Source of the DNA: JAAYAN01 sp964437215
GTDB lineage: Bacteria; Bacteroidota; Ignavibacteria; Ignavibacteriales; Melioribacteraceae
Assembly (NCBI GenBank): GCA_964437215.1
Contig: CAYTFZ010000096.1
Location: 1-9,823, forward strand
Length of the DNA stretch: 9,823 nucleotides
Direction: 5' to 3'
The translations under genes were made by a program, and so were the position numbers. Positions 1-7,323 of the stretch are shown here, piece after piece (position 1 is the first letter of the stretch; the number at the start of each line of letters is the position of its first letter). Below the pieces are notes generated by a model. It was not told the origin of the DNA, ran no database searches, and worked only from the letters and a program-made list of their open reading frames with translations.

Positions 1-1192
1 TGCAGTTATCAAAACGCAGTTTATCCGCAGCTAAAAAACCTAAACTGAGCGGCAGTGTTTCATCCCGGAAATAGTAGCGGAAAATTACAAAATGAGAGTA
101 TCCTGCATAAGTAAGAAGCGTTAAAAGCCGGTCAACATCGAACACCGATTTATGAAGCTGCTCGAACCACCAATCCTCGCCGCCCTGTTCGGGCGCGCCG
201 TGAGTGTAACGGTAAACCTGCATAAGGTTAAAAGTTTCGGATAACGGACCTTTTAATTTTTCGCTGTATGCCTTTGCGATGATTTCGAAATCGGGAATTC
301 CCAAAAACATAACTTTCCCGTTTCCGGATAATAAATTTTTAATGTTTTTAAGACACCGAAGTTCGTCATTTGCATTAAGATGCTCGAAGAATGCGTGACT
401 GTAAATCAAATCGAATTTTCCTGCAGGAAAATCATCGAACTCGATGCAGCTGTGAACAAGATCGGTTGCATCGGTGGGACGCACATCAATATTAATAAAT
501 CCGCTAAGTTTTTGGTATCCGCAGCCGATATGAAGTTTTGAGCTTAATTTTTCCGGCGGAAGCTCGGACGGGGCTGAAGGCTGCTTTTTAATTTCAGTAA
601 TCGCGGTTCCTTTTTCGGTACTGAAGGAGGCAAGCGACATATACGGCTTGCCAAGATTTAAAACGTTTTGTTCGGCTTCAGCTGCTTTTGTGTTGTTTGT
701 AATCAGTAACGGATTTCTTGAATAATTCAGATTGTTTAAGGCGGATAATACTTTTCCGTTCAACTCCGGATTTTCAATATCGCAAAAAACCATATCCGTC
801 AAACCGATAATCTCCGAATAATTTTTACTTATAGTTTCCGAAGACAAATCTGTATTTATTATTTTAATCCGCTGATCGATAAGTCCCGGATAATTGCTGC
901 ATACAATTCCGCCGTTTTCCAAAAAAACAATTATTTTTCCGTCTTTGCGAAAATATTTTTTTAACGAAACTAAAGTCAATTCATCTAATCTGTCGGTAAA
1001 AACAGTTACCACTGCCGGGTCGAGTGTTTTAACAAAGCCGGCAAAAAGTACATAATGCTTTGCTGGAAAATCATTTAGAATCTGCAGATCATTTTTTATA
1101 TTTTCATCAGTCTGTTCAAACTTAACACTGCCGATATTGGATATAATTTTTGATACTGTCCGTAAAAGATATTCCGATAGAACTGATTTCAT
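1..1192 (-). CDS. Two-domain protein with C-terminal SAM-dependent methyltransferase (COG4627-like), 3' end outside the window
   Basis: Frame is open from an ATG at 1192-1190 to the window edge, giving 397 residues without a stop; the C-terminus is missing, probably only a short piece. Residues 218 onward are a class I SAM-dependent methyltransferase: motif I LHIGCGY (220-226), then a strand ending NIDVRP, a FDLIYSHAFFEHL segment (260-272) matching the post-motif region with the usual E-H pair, and GEDWWFEQLHKSVFD (338-352), typical of predicted methyltransferases of the COG4627 type. Residues 1-200 form a separate alpha/beta region with no glycine-rich motif I (see findings), joined by a proline-rich linker (about 203-215). 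The ATG overlaps the stop of the upstream fusion gene by 4 bp (ATGA), with only a weak GGAA ahead, so translation is probably coupled. The substrate cannot be read from sequence; given the neighbours, methylation of a sugar or glycan is inferred. Confidence 0.85.
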   Translation of the reverse strand, partial: MKSVLSEYLLRTVSKIISNIGSVKFEQTDENIKNDLQILNDFPAKHYVLFAGFVKTLDPAVVTVFTDRLDELTLVSLKKYFRKDGKIIVFLENGGIVCSNYPGLIDQRIKIINTDLSSETISKNYSEIIGLTDMVFCDIENPELNGKVLSALNNLNYSRNPLLITNNTKAAEAEQNVLNLGKPYMSLASFSTEKGTAITEIKKQPSAPSELPPEKLSSKLHIGCGYQKLSGFINIDVRPTDATDLVHSCIEFDDFPAGKFDLIYSHAFFEHLNANDELRCLKNIKNLLSGNGKVMFLGIPDFEIIAKAYSEKLKGPLSETFNLMQVYRYTHGAPEQGGEDWWFEQLHKSVFDVDRLLTLLTYAGYSHFVIFRYYFRDETLPLSLGFLAADKLRFDNC

Positions 1193-2937
1193 TGTATTCC
1201 AATAATTTCTAAAAGTTTTTTCGCGCTGTTTTGCCAGGTAAAGTTTTTCAAATCTTCGCCGGCTTTTTTCCCTTTTTCAAGCAGTTCCTGCTTGTTATTG
1301 TAAGCCCATTCAATTTTTTCAATTACCTCATCAACAGAAGGCTCAAACCAGTCAGCCCAAAGTTCATTTTGCTTGCTATATAATCTCAAAGGTTGCATTT
1401 CCTTCAAAGGCAGACTGTTGCTTTCGTTGAGAATATCCTTATGACCCGTATTAAAAGAAGCAACAACAGGTTTTCCGCAAGCCATATATTCCATCATTAC
1501 AAGGTTTGTTCCGCCTTCGCACCGGTTGGGGAATAAACCGATATCGGTTGTGCGGTAAATTTGCCGCAGACTTGTATTCGGTATAATTTCATTTGTAATA
1601 ATTCCGGCTGAATCAATTCCGTTTAATTTGTAAAGATGATGCATCTTTTCGGTAAACGAATTTCCTTTCAGTTCAAACTTTATATGCTTGCTGTATTCCA
1701 TCATTTCCATTGTTTGCGGCCACATATTGTACCAGGCATTAATAAGAACAATATTTGGATATTTTTGCTGAAGAATTTTTACAGCTTTCAAAACAATATC
1801 CTGCCCCTTCCGCAGTTCAAATTTTCCGCCCGAAAAAATAACAAACAGTTCGCTATCGTTTTTAGGACTTTCCGGATAAAACAATTCCGGGTCAATCCCT
1901 TGTATTAAAAATGATGCATTTGTAATTCCTTTTTCAATCAGCTTTTCTTTATTCCAGGAAGATCCGCCGATTACAAGATCGTAATTTTTTGAATTTTTTA
2001 CAGATGCTTCGGTGAGTTCATTTTCAAAAAAAGTGTAGCCGTAATTTTCATTTCCGCGTATTTTTGAAATACTTTCGAACTCTATCCCGGTTAAAGCGTG
2101 GAAAACCTTACCGTCAACTTTAAGATTATCTTCGGTATCTTTCGAAAAATCCCAGCATAATGTATTTCCAAATATTTTAGGAACTTCCGAATTCAAATAT
2201 TTGCTGCAAACGCCCCAGCCGAAATTTTCTCCTTTCGATAAAGCAAGATATAATTTTTGCGGTTTTGCCGTTTTTTTAGGCTTATCGGTTTTTTTTGCAA
2301 AAAAAACATTATAAAAATCGGATTTCTCATTAAAATCCAGTTTCCATTGCTTTGTTTCCAATATTTCAAAGCCTGATTTATGTAACAGGTTAAACCACAT
2401 ATTTTCCGTTAAAATGCTATAATGATTTGGATTTGTTTCGTGCTTAAAAATTGTGTCAACTGCCGGCACTTCGATATATAAAATTCCGTCCTGTTTCAGG
2501 ATTCTTCTGTATTCATTAAGCGTAAAATATGGCATAAAACTATGTTCCAAAACGTGCCGCGCCCAAATTCCGTCGAATTCTTCTTCTTTAAATTCCAGAA
2601 AAGACTGATCCATTTTATAAACTTCAAAACCTTTCGACCGGCAGATGCTTACATCTTCGTCATTTAATGTTATACCTACAGCATCTATTCTGTTTTCCTT
2701 AAAAATCTTTAATGCCGGACCCTGCCCGCAGCCGATATCAAGAATCCTTATATTTTTATCCTTGAATTTCGAAAGAAAATCGGGGATGCTTTTTTCGGTT
2801 ATGTCATTATGATAAGGAATTGGAGTTTCCGGATAAGTTTCGCTTTCCACTTTTTTTATGAAATCGAAAAAGCGCTTTGCGTTTTTTTCCGAAATATAAT
2901 CAGGCAGTTCCCATTCTAAAATATTCTCATCACTCAT
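1189..2937 (-). CDS. Methyltransferase-glycosyltransferase (GT4-type) fusion protein
   Basis: 582 residues. Residues about 60-212 are a class I SAM-dependent methyltransferase: motif I ILDIGCGQG (65-73), FDGIWARHVLEH (121-132), then ILKQDGILYIEVP (146-158). A lysine/proline-rich linker (about 214-229) leads to a GT-B fold glycosyltransferase of GT4 type: a FSGGKFELRKGQD segment (368-380), FPNRCEGGTN (469-478), and MEYMACGKPVVAS (482-494), the usual nucleotide-sugar binding end. The two glutamates E474 and E483 are separated by eight residues rather than the common seven. The start was placed at the ATG at 2937 because AGAGGA lies 5 bases ahead; an in-frame ATG at 2976 would add 13 residues but has no ribosome site and lies deeper in the upstream gene. 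The chosen start overlaps the upstream stop by 8 bp. No signal peptide or membrane segment. Likely role (inferred): adds a sugar to a growing glycan and methylates it or a precursor. Donor and acceptor unknown. Confidence 0.88.
   Translation of the reverse strand: MSDENILEWELPDYISEKNAKRFFDFIKKVESETYPETPIPYHNDITEKSIPDFLSKFKDKNIRILDIGCGQGPALKIFKENRIDAVGITLNDEDVSICRSKGFEVYKMDQSFLEFKEEEFDGIWARHVLEHSFMPYFTLNEYRRILKQDGILYIEVPAVDTIFKHETNPNHYSILTENMWFNLLHKSGFEILETKQWKLDFNEKSDFYNVFFAKKTDKPKKTAKPQKLYLALSKGENFGWGVCSKYLNSEVPKIFGNTLCWDFSKDTEDNLKVDGKVFHALTGIEFESISKIRGNENYGYTFFENELTEASVKNSKNYDLVIGGSSWNKEKLIEKGITNASFLIQGIDPELFYPESPKNDSELFVIFSGGKFELRKGQDIVLKAVKILQQKYPNIVLINAWYNMWPQTMEMMEYSKHIKFELKGNSFTEKMHHLYKLNGIDSAGIITNEIIPNTSLRQIYRTTDIGLFPNRCEGGTNLVMMEYMACGKPVVASFNTGHKDILNESNSLPLKEMQPLRLYSKQNELWADWFEPSVDEVIEKIEWAYNNKQELLEKGKKAGEDLKNFTWQNSAKKLLEIIGIQ
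2271..2306 (-). other. Cluster of homopolymer runs at the methyltransferase/GT4 domain linker
   Basis: On the coding strand, T8 (2306-2299), GC, A8 (2296-2289) and, a little further on, A7 (2277-2271) lie within 36 bases. They encode the end of the methyltransferase domain (VFFAKK) and the lysine/proline linker. All are in frame as given. Such runs are prone to slippage, but their length is modest and the region is AT-rich. Confidence 0.6.
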
Positions 2938-4267
2938 TAAAATCCTCTGCAAGTTTAAGTAATTCCGATTTAACATTTTTTATCAAATCTTTCCAATTTC
3001 CTCTTTCGGTCTGGCGGAAACATTTTACCGAATTGTACCAGGCGCTGTTTTCGCCCGAAATGCCCCATCGCCAATCGGGTACATTCGCAAGAAGAAGCCA
3101 GCATTTTTTACCCATCGCACCGGCAATATGCGCTACCGATGTATCGATTGAAATAACAAGATCAAGATTGCTTACAGCTGCGGCGGTATCGTTAAAATCA
3201 TTTAATTTTATTCCCAGATCTGTTACCGGATAACCTGTAAAATCTGTTCCGGCATCTTTTTGCAGACTGTACCACTCAACGCCTTTAATATCAAACAAAG
3301 ATGCAAAATCGGATAAATTCATATGCCTTTTTTTATTCCGGGGGGGATAAATATTCCCTGTCCACACAAATCCGGCTTTCAGTTTTCCGGATGAATTTAT
3401 AATTTCCTTCCACTCTTCAATTTTTTCGGGGGATGCCGAAAGATAAGGCTCGCCGCTGATATTTGTTCCCACTGTTCCAGGAATGCTTAAAAGCGGAATG
3501 TAAATATCGAAATCGGCAGCTGGTCTTCTTTCTTTATTTCCGACAACAAGTTTATCGAAATATCCGAAGCGTTCAGCAATTTCTTTAACTTGCGGTTCAA
3601 CTTCCAGGATTATTTCTCCGCCGCGTTTTTTAACTTCGGGCAAGAAGCGGATAAACTGAAAAGTATCACCGAATCCCTGATCGGAATAAATATATAATTT
3701 TTTGCCGGCAAAATTTGATCCATCCCATCTCGGCTTGTATATTTTCCTGTCTAAAATGTCGCCCGACTTATAACCCCATTCGTATTCTGCCCAGCCTTCT
3801 TTAAAATCTCCGGTCATCAGCAAAAGCAAAGCAAGATGGAAATGCGCCTGAGCATTGTTTTTATTTATCATAATCGTTTTCCGGAATTCGCAGATTGCTT
3901 CGTCAATCTTCCCGATTTCCTGCAGTGCAACAGCGTGATTGTAATAATTCATTTCATTTGCCGGAGCAATGCTTTTTGCCTTCTGAAAAAAGGACAGAGC
4001 TTCTTCATATCTTCCTTGTCCGCTTAAAACAATACCCTTGTTGCTGTAAGCGTCCGAAAATTCGGGCTTAAGCTCAATAGCTTTGTCAAAATATTTACTT
4101 GCCCGTTCTGTAGAATCCGCCATCCCGAAAATTATTCCGGCATAGTTGTATGCCTTAAAATTTTCCGGATCTTCTTCAATCGACCTTAAAAACAATTGCA
4201 AAGCTGAATTAAAATCCCTGTGCTTGAATTTGTCGACCGCCGAATCGTAAAATTTTGTTTCTTTCAT
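2930..4267 (-). CDS. TPR protein with C-terminal GT9-like glycosyltransferase domain (paralogue 2)
   Basis: 445 residues. TPR helices fill about residues 3-165: recurring patterns such as FKAYNYAGIIFG, AYSNKGIVLSGQGRYEEAL and AHFHLALLLLMTGDFKEGW, the last leading into EYEWGY. The remainder is a GT-B domain related to heptosyltransferases (GT9): SDQGFGD (195-201), VWTGN (301-305), IDTSVAHIAGAMG (374-386), the PDWRWGISG block (397-405) and WYNSVKCFRQ (410-419), a set seen in TPR-GT9 proteins. The ATG overlaps the stop of the previous gene by 4 bp (ATGA) and has a strong AGAGGGGAG ahead. It is clearly paralogous to the gene just upstream, which has about two more TPRs. No export signal, so probably cytoplasmic. 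By analogy with other TPR-glycosyltransferases the repeats may bind a protein acceptor; donor and acceptor are not known. A C7 and an A7 run sit side by side in the catalytic half. Confidence 0.88.
   Translation of the reverse strand: MKETKFYDSAVDKFKHRDFNSALQLFLRSIEEDPENFKAYNYAGIIFGMADSTERASKYFDKAIELKPEFSDAYSNKGIVLSGQGRYEEALSFFQKAKSIAPANEMNYYNHAVALQEIGKIDEAICEFRKTIMINKNNAQAHFHLALLLLMTGDFKEGWAEYEWGYKSGDILDRKIYKPRWDGSNFAGKKLYIYSDQGFGDTFQFIRFLPEVKKRGGEIILEVEPQVKEIAERFGYFDKLVVGNKERRPAADFDIYIPLLSIPGTVGTNISGEPYLSASPEKIEEWKEIINSSGKLKAGFVWTGNIYPPRNKKRHMNLSDFASLFDIKGVEWYSLQKDAGTDFTGYPVTDLGIKLNDFNDTAAAVSNLDLVISIDTSVAHIAGAMGKKCWLLLANVPDWRWGISGENSAWYNSVKCFRQTERGNWKDLIKNVKSELLKLAEDFNE
2943..2948 (-). promoter_or_regulatory. 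Ribosome binding site of the methyltransferase-GT4 fusion (AGAGGA)
   Basis: AGAGGA lies five bases ahead of the ATG at 2937-2935, inside the 3' end of the upstream gene. It favours this start over the in-frame ATG at 2976, which has only an A/T-rich stretch ahead of it. Confidence 0.75.
3328..3346 (-). other. C7 and A7 runs in the catalytic half of TPR-GT9 paralogue 2
   Basis: Coding-strand C7 (3346-3340) encodes most of P308-P309-R310, just after the VWTGN motif, and is followed by an A7 run (3334-3328). A seven-base C run stands out in an AT-rich gene. The frame is intact here. Confidence 0.6.
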
Positions 4268-5817
4268 ATTACTCCCCTCTGATTTTTAATTATTAACAAC
4301 TCCTCGTTTATTTTTTTAAATACTTCCTGCCAGCAACCCCTTTTATTTTGCCGGAATAATTTCATTGTGGGATACCATATTGTTTTATCCCCCGAAATTC
4401 CCCAGCGCCAGTCGGGATAAGCAGGAATAAGCGTCCATACCGGCGCGCACATTGCCCCTGCCAGATGCGCAATTGCCGTATCGACTGTAATTACAAGATC
4501 TAAATTTTTTATTGTCTGCGCTATTTCAAGAAAATTGTTGCCAATTTGCGGAATCTGCAATAATTCCAAATCCTTTTGAATTATTTTTTCGTCAACTCCT
4601 TTTTGAAGACTGATAAGACTTACGCCCTCTGTTTCTTTCAGTTCAGTAAAAAGTGAAATATCCGCAGATCTTTCTTCATCGCGGATATGCGAAGGATTTC
4701 CTCGCCAGACAATTCCTATTTTAAAACCGGAAATTGCATTAACCTTTTTTTCAATTTCTTTATTTGACGGAATAATTAAATACGGTTCGGTTACTGCAAA
4801 ATCCTTTTCGTCCGATTGAAGCAAAAACGGCAGACTTAACAGACTGCACTCGTAATCGTAATTATTTTTAAGAGAATCGTTTCTGCCAGCAAGCTCATCT
4901 ATTCCTTCGATATTTGCAAATAATTCTAAAAGTTCTTCGCGTGTTTCAAGTCCTATAAAAACATCCGGTTTTTTTAAATATTTTAAGAACCGGATAAACT
5001 GAATTGAATCGCCGAAACCCTGTTCGCAATACACAAGGATTTTTTTTCCTTCGAGAGGTTCGCCTTTCCAGATATCGGGAGCTTTCGGTTTGCGCGCAAA
5101 TTCTGGTTTTTGCAGACGACACTCGTAATTTTCGAAACCCTCTTTGTAATTTCCTTTTAATAAATTTATCAGCGCAAAATTCCATTTGGCGTGTAAATTC
5201 CCGGGATTTATCTGTAATACTTTTTTGTACGATTCCTCAGCTTCCTTAAAATCAAGATCGTTTTCGGAAACTACCCCCAGATTATAAAGCGCATCTTCGT
5301 AGTCCGGTTTTATTCTTATTGCATTCCTGTATGCTTCGGCGGCTTTTTTATATTCTTTCAATTTACGTAAGACATTTCCGTAATTGTAATAAGCCTTGTA
5401 AAAATTTTTATCCAGCGAAACTGATTTGCAGAAGCATAAAGATGCTTTTTCGTAATTACCGGTTTCGGAATACAAAATTCCTAAATTGTAAAAAGTTTCG
5501 GGAGAAAGCGGCTGCAGATTGATTGACTTAAGATAATTTTCTTCTGCTTCGGCAATTTTGCCAAGATGTTTTTGAATTTGTGCAAGCAAGGAATAATAAC
5601 CCGAATCTCTGGCATCGGTAGTGATAAGTTTTTTTAAATAATTTTCTGCTTTAACAAAATCGTTCAAAAAATAATAATTGCGGACGAGCATTAAAAGCAC
5701 TTCTTTATTTTCCGGGAGTGTGTTTTTAAGCTGAAGTGCATAATCAAGCGAACCGTTGTAATTTCCGGCTTCAAAAAGTTTTACGCAGTCCTTAAATTTT
5801 TGCTCGTCAGCATTCAT
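4264..5817 (-). CDS. TPR protein with C-terminal GT9-like glycosyltransferase domain (paralogue 1)
   Basis: 517 residues. About seven TPR-like hairpins occupy residues 5-235, for example ETFYNLGILYSETGNYEKA, AYYNYGNVLRKLKEYKKAAE and DALYNLGVVSENDLDFKEAE, the canonical spacing being clear from about 70 on. The C-terminal GT-B domain is GT9-like: CEQGFGD (264-270), IVWRGNP (369-375), VDTAIAHLAGAM (445-456), PDWRWGISG (468-476) and WYPTMKLFRQ (481-490). The start ATG shares one base with the preceding stop (TGATG), the signature of termination-reinitiation, and there is only a weak GGAA ahead. The same catalytic blocks recur in order in the next gene, so the two arose by duplication. This copy has E265 where the other has aspartate before QGFGD, and C457 in place of glycine after the AGAM block, so donor or acceptor preference may differ. 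Sugar and acceptor are unknown; cytoplasmic location is inferred from the lack of hydrophobic segments. Confidence 0.9.
   Translation of the reverse strand: MNADEQKFKDCVKLFEAGNYNGSLDYALQLKNTLPENKEVLLMLVRNYYFLNDFVKAENYLKKLITTDARDSGYYSLLAQIQKHLGKIAEAEENYLKSINLQPLSPETFYNLGILYSETGNYEKASLCFCKSVSLDKNFYKAYYNYGNVLRKLKEYKKAAEAYRNAIRIKPDYEDALYNLGVVSENDLDFKEAEESYKKVLQINPGNLHAKWNFALINLLKGNYKEGFENYECRLQKPEFARKPKAPDIWKGEPLEGKKILVYCEQGFGDSIQFIRFLKYLKKPDVFIGLETREELLELFANIEGIDELAGRNDSLKNNYDYECSLLSLPFLLQSDEKDFAVTEPYLIIPSNKEIEKKVNAISGFKIGIVWRGNPSHIRDEERSADISLFTELKETEGVSLISLQKGVDEKIIQKDLELLQIPQIGNNFLEIAQTIKNLDLVITVDTAIAHLAGAMCAPVWTLIPAYPDWRWGISGDKTIWYPTMKLFRQNKRGCWQEVFKKINEELLIIKNQRGVI
4272..4280 (-). promoter_or_regulatory. 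Ribosome binding site of TPR-GT9 paralogue 2 (AGAGGGGAG)
   Basis: An unusually strong purine-rich site for this operon lies within the last codons of the upstream gene, four bases ahead of the ATG at 4267. With the ATGA stop/start overlap it suggests both coupled and independent initiation of this gene. Confidence 0.7.
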
Positions 5818-5819
5818 CA
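5815..5819 (-). promoter_or_regulatory. TGATG stop/start overlap coupling the GT2 and TPR-GT9 genes
   Basis: The TGA of the GT2-TPR gene (5819-5817) shares its A with the ATG of the next gene (5817-5815). The ribosome site ahead is weak, so termination-reinitiation is the likely way this gene is translated. Confidence 0.7.
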
Positions 5820-7310
5820 GATTTGTTCCGATAATTTTTCTTTTATTTTTTCAATCTTGCTTTTTATCTGCGGATAAGCATCAAGTTTATTTTCAGTTTC
5901 GGTGATAAATTTAAGCAATTCCGCATAGTCTCCTATTTCGGTAAGTACATTTATAATATCAAGTAAAATGGAAATATCCTGCGTTTTGCCGAATATTTCA
6001 TAATATATTTCCAGCGCTTCGTTTTTAAGTCCGTTAACACTAAGTTCGTCGGCAAGCGCTTTTTTCATAATTAAATCATCAGGATATTCGTTAATTATTT
6101 TAACCAGCATCTGGATTTTCAATTTCGGGTTATAGCCCGATAAAGCAACTATAATTGCAGGATTAAATTTTGAAGGCTCAAACTTGTTGATAAAATCTTC
6201 CTGAAATTCCTGCAAGTTTAAAAGTTTATAAAAAAGCTCGATGCTGTAAAGCTGGTTTTCGTTAAGTTTAACAGTATCTTTAAATGAATAAAACCAGTTC
6301 ATCAATTCCTTATTCCGCAGCAAAACCGATAAATTGATGCCGAAATTAAAAAGCTCTGTTTCGTTTAACATAATATCGAAATATGCTTTTTTTTCGCCTT
6401 TCAGCAGAGAGCGGTTCATTTGGAATGCAGTTTTGCAATGATCTGCCGCTTTTGTTTTATCGCCTGTGCGCTGATAAACATTTGCAGCTACAATATTTAC
6501 AAGCGGCATTTCGGGATTAAGCGAAACAGCTTTTTGAATATTTTCTTCAGCATCGTTTATATTTCCATTTTCGAGCGCAATAGCAGCAAGATATCTGTAA
6601 GCGTGGGCGCGGTGGCTTATTTCAAAATTTTTATCGTCTGCAGCTTTCTTAAAATAATCTGCCGATTCTTCTTTTCTATCGATTATAATTAAAGTCTGAC
6701 CTAATTGGAAAGCTGTGTAGGAATCGGGTTTTAATTTATACTGTTCAGTCAGAAGTTCAAAATTTCTTAAAGCTTTTTCTTTTAATATTACGGGATCGGC
6801 GCTGTAACCGGTATGAATAATTTCGATATCCGAAGTTACAATATTATATCCGTTTTTAATCAGCGAACGATCAATCTGCTCGTGTACTTTTCCGGTAAAT
6901 TCAATTCCCGGAGAGTTTTTAAAAAGCCGTATATACTGCATCGTTCCGGATTCCGAGCCGACTTGGTTGATGCTGTTAACATTGCAGTAAACTCCGGTTT
7001 TGCTATCGCCTGCAATAATTTTCTTCAATTCGGAAACAGACTGAGTGGAAAGTCTTTCATCGGCATCAAGATACAAAATCCAGCGTCCGGAAGATTTTGA
7101 AAGAGCAAAATTGCGCGCAGCCGAAAAATCTTTTATCCATTCGAAATTAAAAATTTTTGCGCCGTACTTCTTCGCAATTTCAATTGTTTTATCAGTTGAA
7201 CCTGTATCTACAAGTATAATTTCATCGGCTGCTCCTTTTACGGAGTCGAGACAACCGGGAAGGTCTTCTTCCTCGTTTTTCACAATCATACTTAACGACA
7301 GATTTATCAT
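5817..7310 (-). CDS. Family 2 glycosyltransferase with C-terminal TPR/helical repeats
   Basis: 497 residues. The N-terminal 170 residues are a GT-A fold family 2 glycosyltransferase: SMIVKNEEEDLPGCLDSV (7-24) is the standard opening, VDTGSTD (34-40) binds the nucleotide, LDADERL (81-87) is the metal-binding D-x-D motif, and VHEQI (142-146) and IIHTGYS (164-170) match the final catalytic elements of the TPR-linked GT2 group. From about 175 the chain becomes helical repeats: a clear TPR set around 195-300 (AFQLGQTLIII, AYRYLAAIALENGNINDAEENIQKA), a divergent helical stretch around 310-400, and two more repeats near 415-470. The ATG at 7310 has AAGG 5 bases ahead and lies 13 bases after the stop of the TPR-array gene. 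No signal peptide or membrane segment. Probable role: transfers a sugar from a nucleotide sugar in the cytoplasm, possibly the priming step onto a protein; which sugar is not readable. Confidence 0.9.
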   Translation of the reverse strand: MINLSLSMIVKNEEEDLPGCLDSVKGAADEIILVDTGSTDKTIEIAKKYGAKIFNFEWIKDFSAARNFALSKSSGRWILYLDADERLSTQSVSELKKIIAGDSKTGVYCNVNSINQVGSESGTMQYIRLFKNSPGIEFTGKVHEQIDRSLIKNGYNIVTSDIEIIHTGYSADPVILKEKALRNFELLTEQYKLKPDSYTAFQLGQTLIIIDRKEESADYFKKAADDKNFEISHRAHAYRYLAAIALENGNINDAEENIQKAVSLNPEMPLVNIVAANVYQRTGDKTKAADHCKTAFQMNRSLLKGEKKAYFDIMLNETELFNFGINLSVLLRNKELMNWFYSFKDTVKLNENQLYSIELFYKLLNLQEFQEDFINKFEPSKFNPAIIVALSGYNPKLKIQMLVKIINEYPDDLIMKKALADELSVNGLKNEALEIYYEIFGKTQDISILLDIINVLTEIGDYAELLKFITETENKLDAYPQIKSKIEKIKEKLSEQI

Positions 7311-7323
7311 CGGCGCCTTAAGT

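Noticed and set aside
2938..2976. Longer start of the fusion protein at ATG 2976
   Set aside because: It has no ribosome site and would extend the overlap with the upstream gene to 47 bases, whereas ATG 2937 has AGAGGA at five bases.
4946..5185. 79-codon minus-strand frame inside the TPR-GT9 gene
   Set aside because: It is out of frame within a well-supported gene, is arginine/lysine-rich in the way shifted frames often are, and has no ribosome site. The 61-codon frame at 7371-7556 is rejected likewise.
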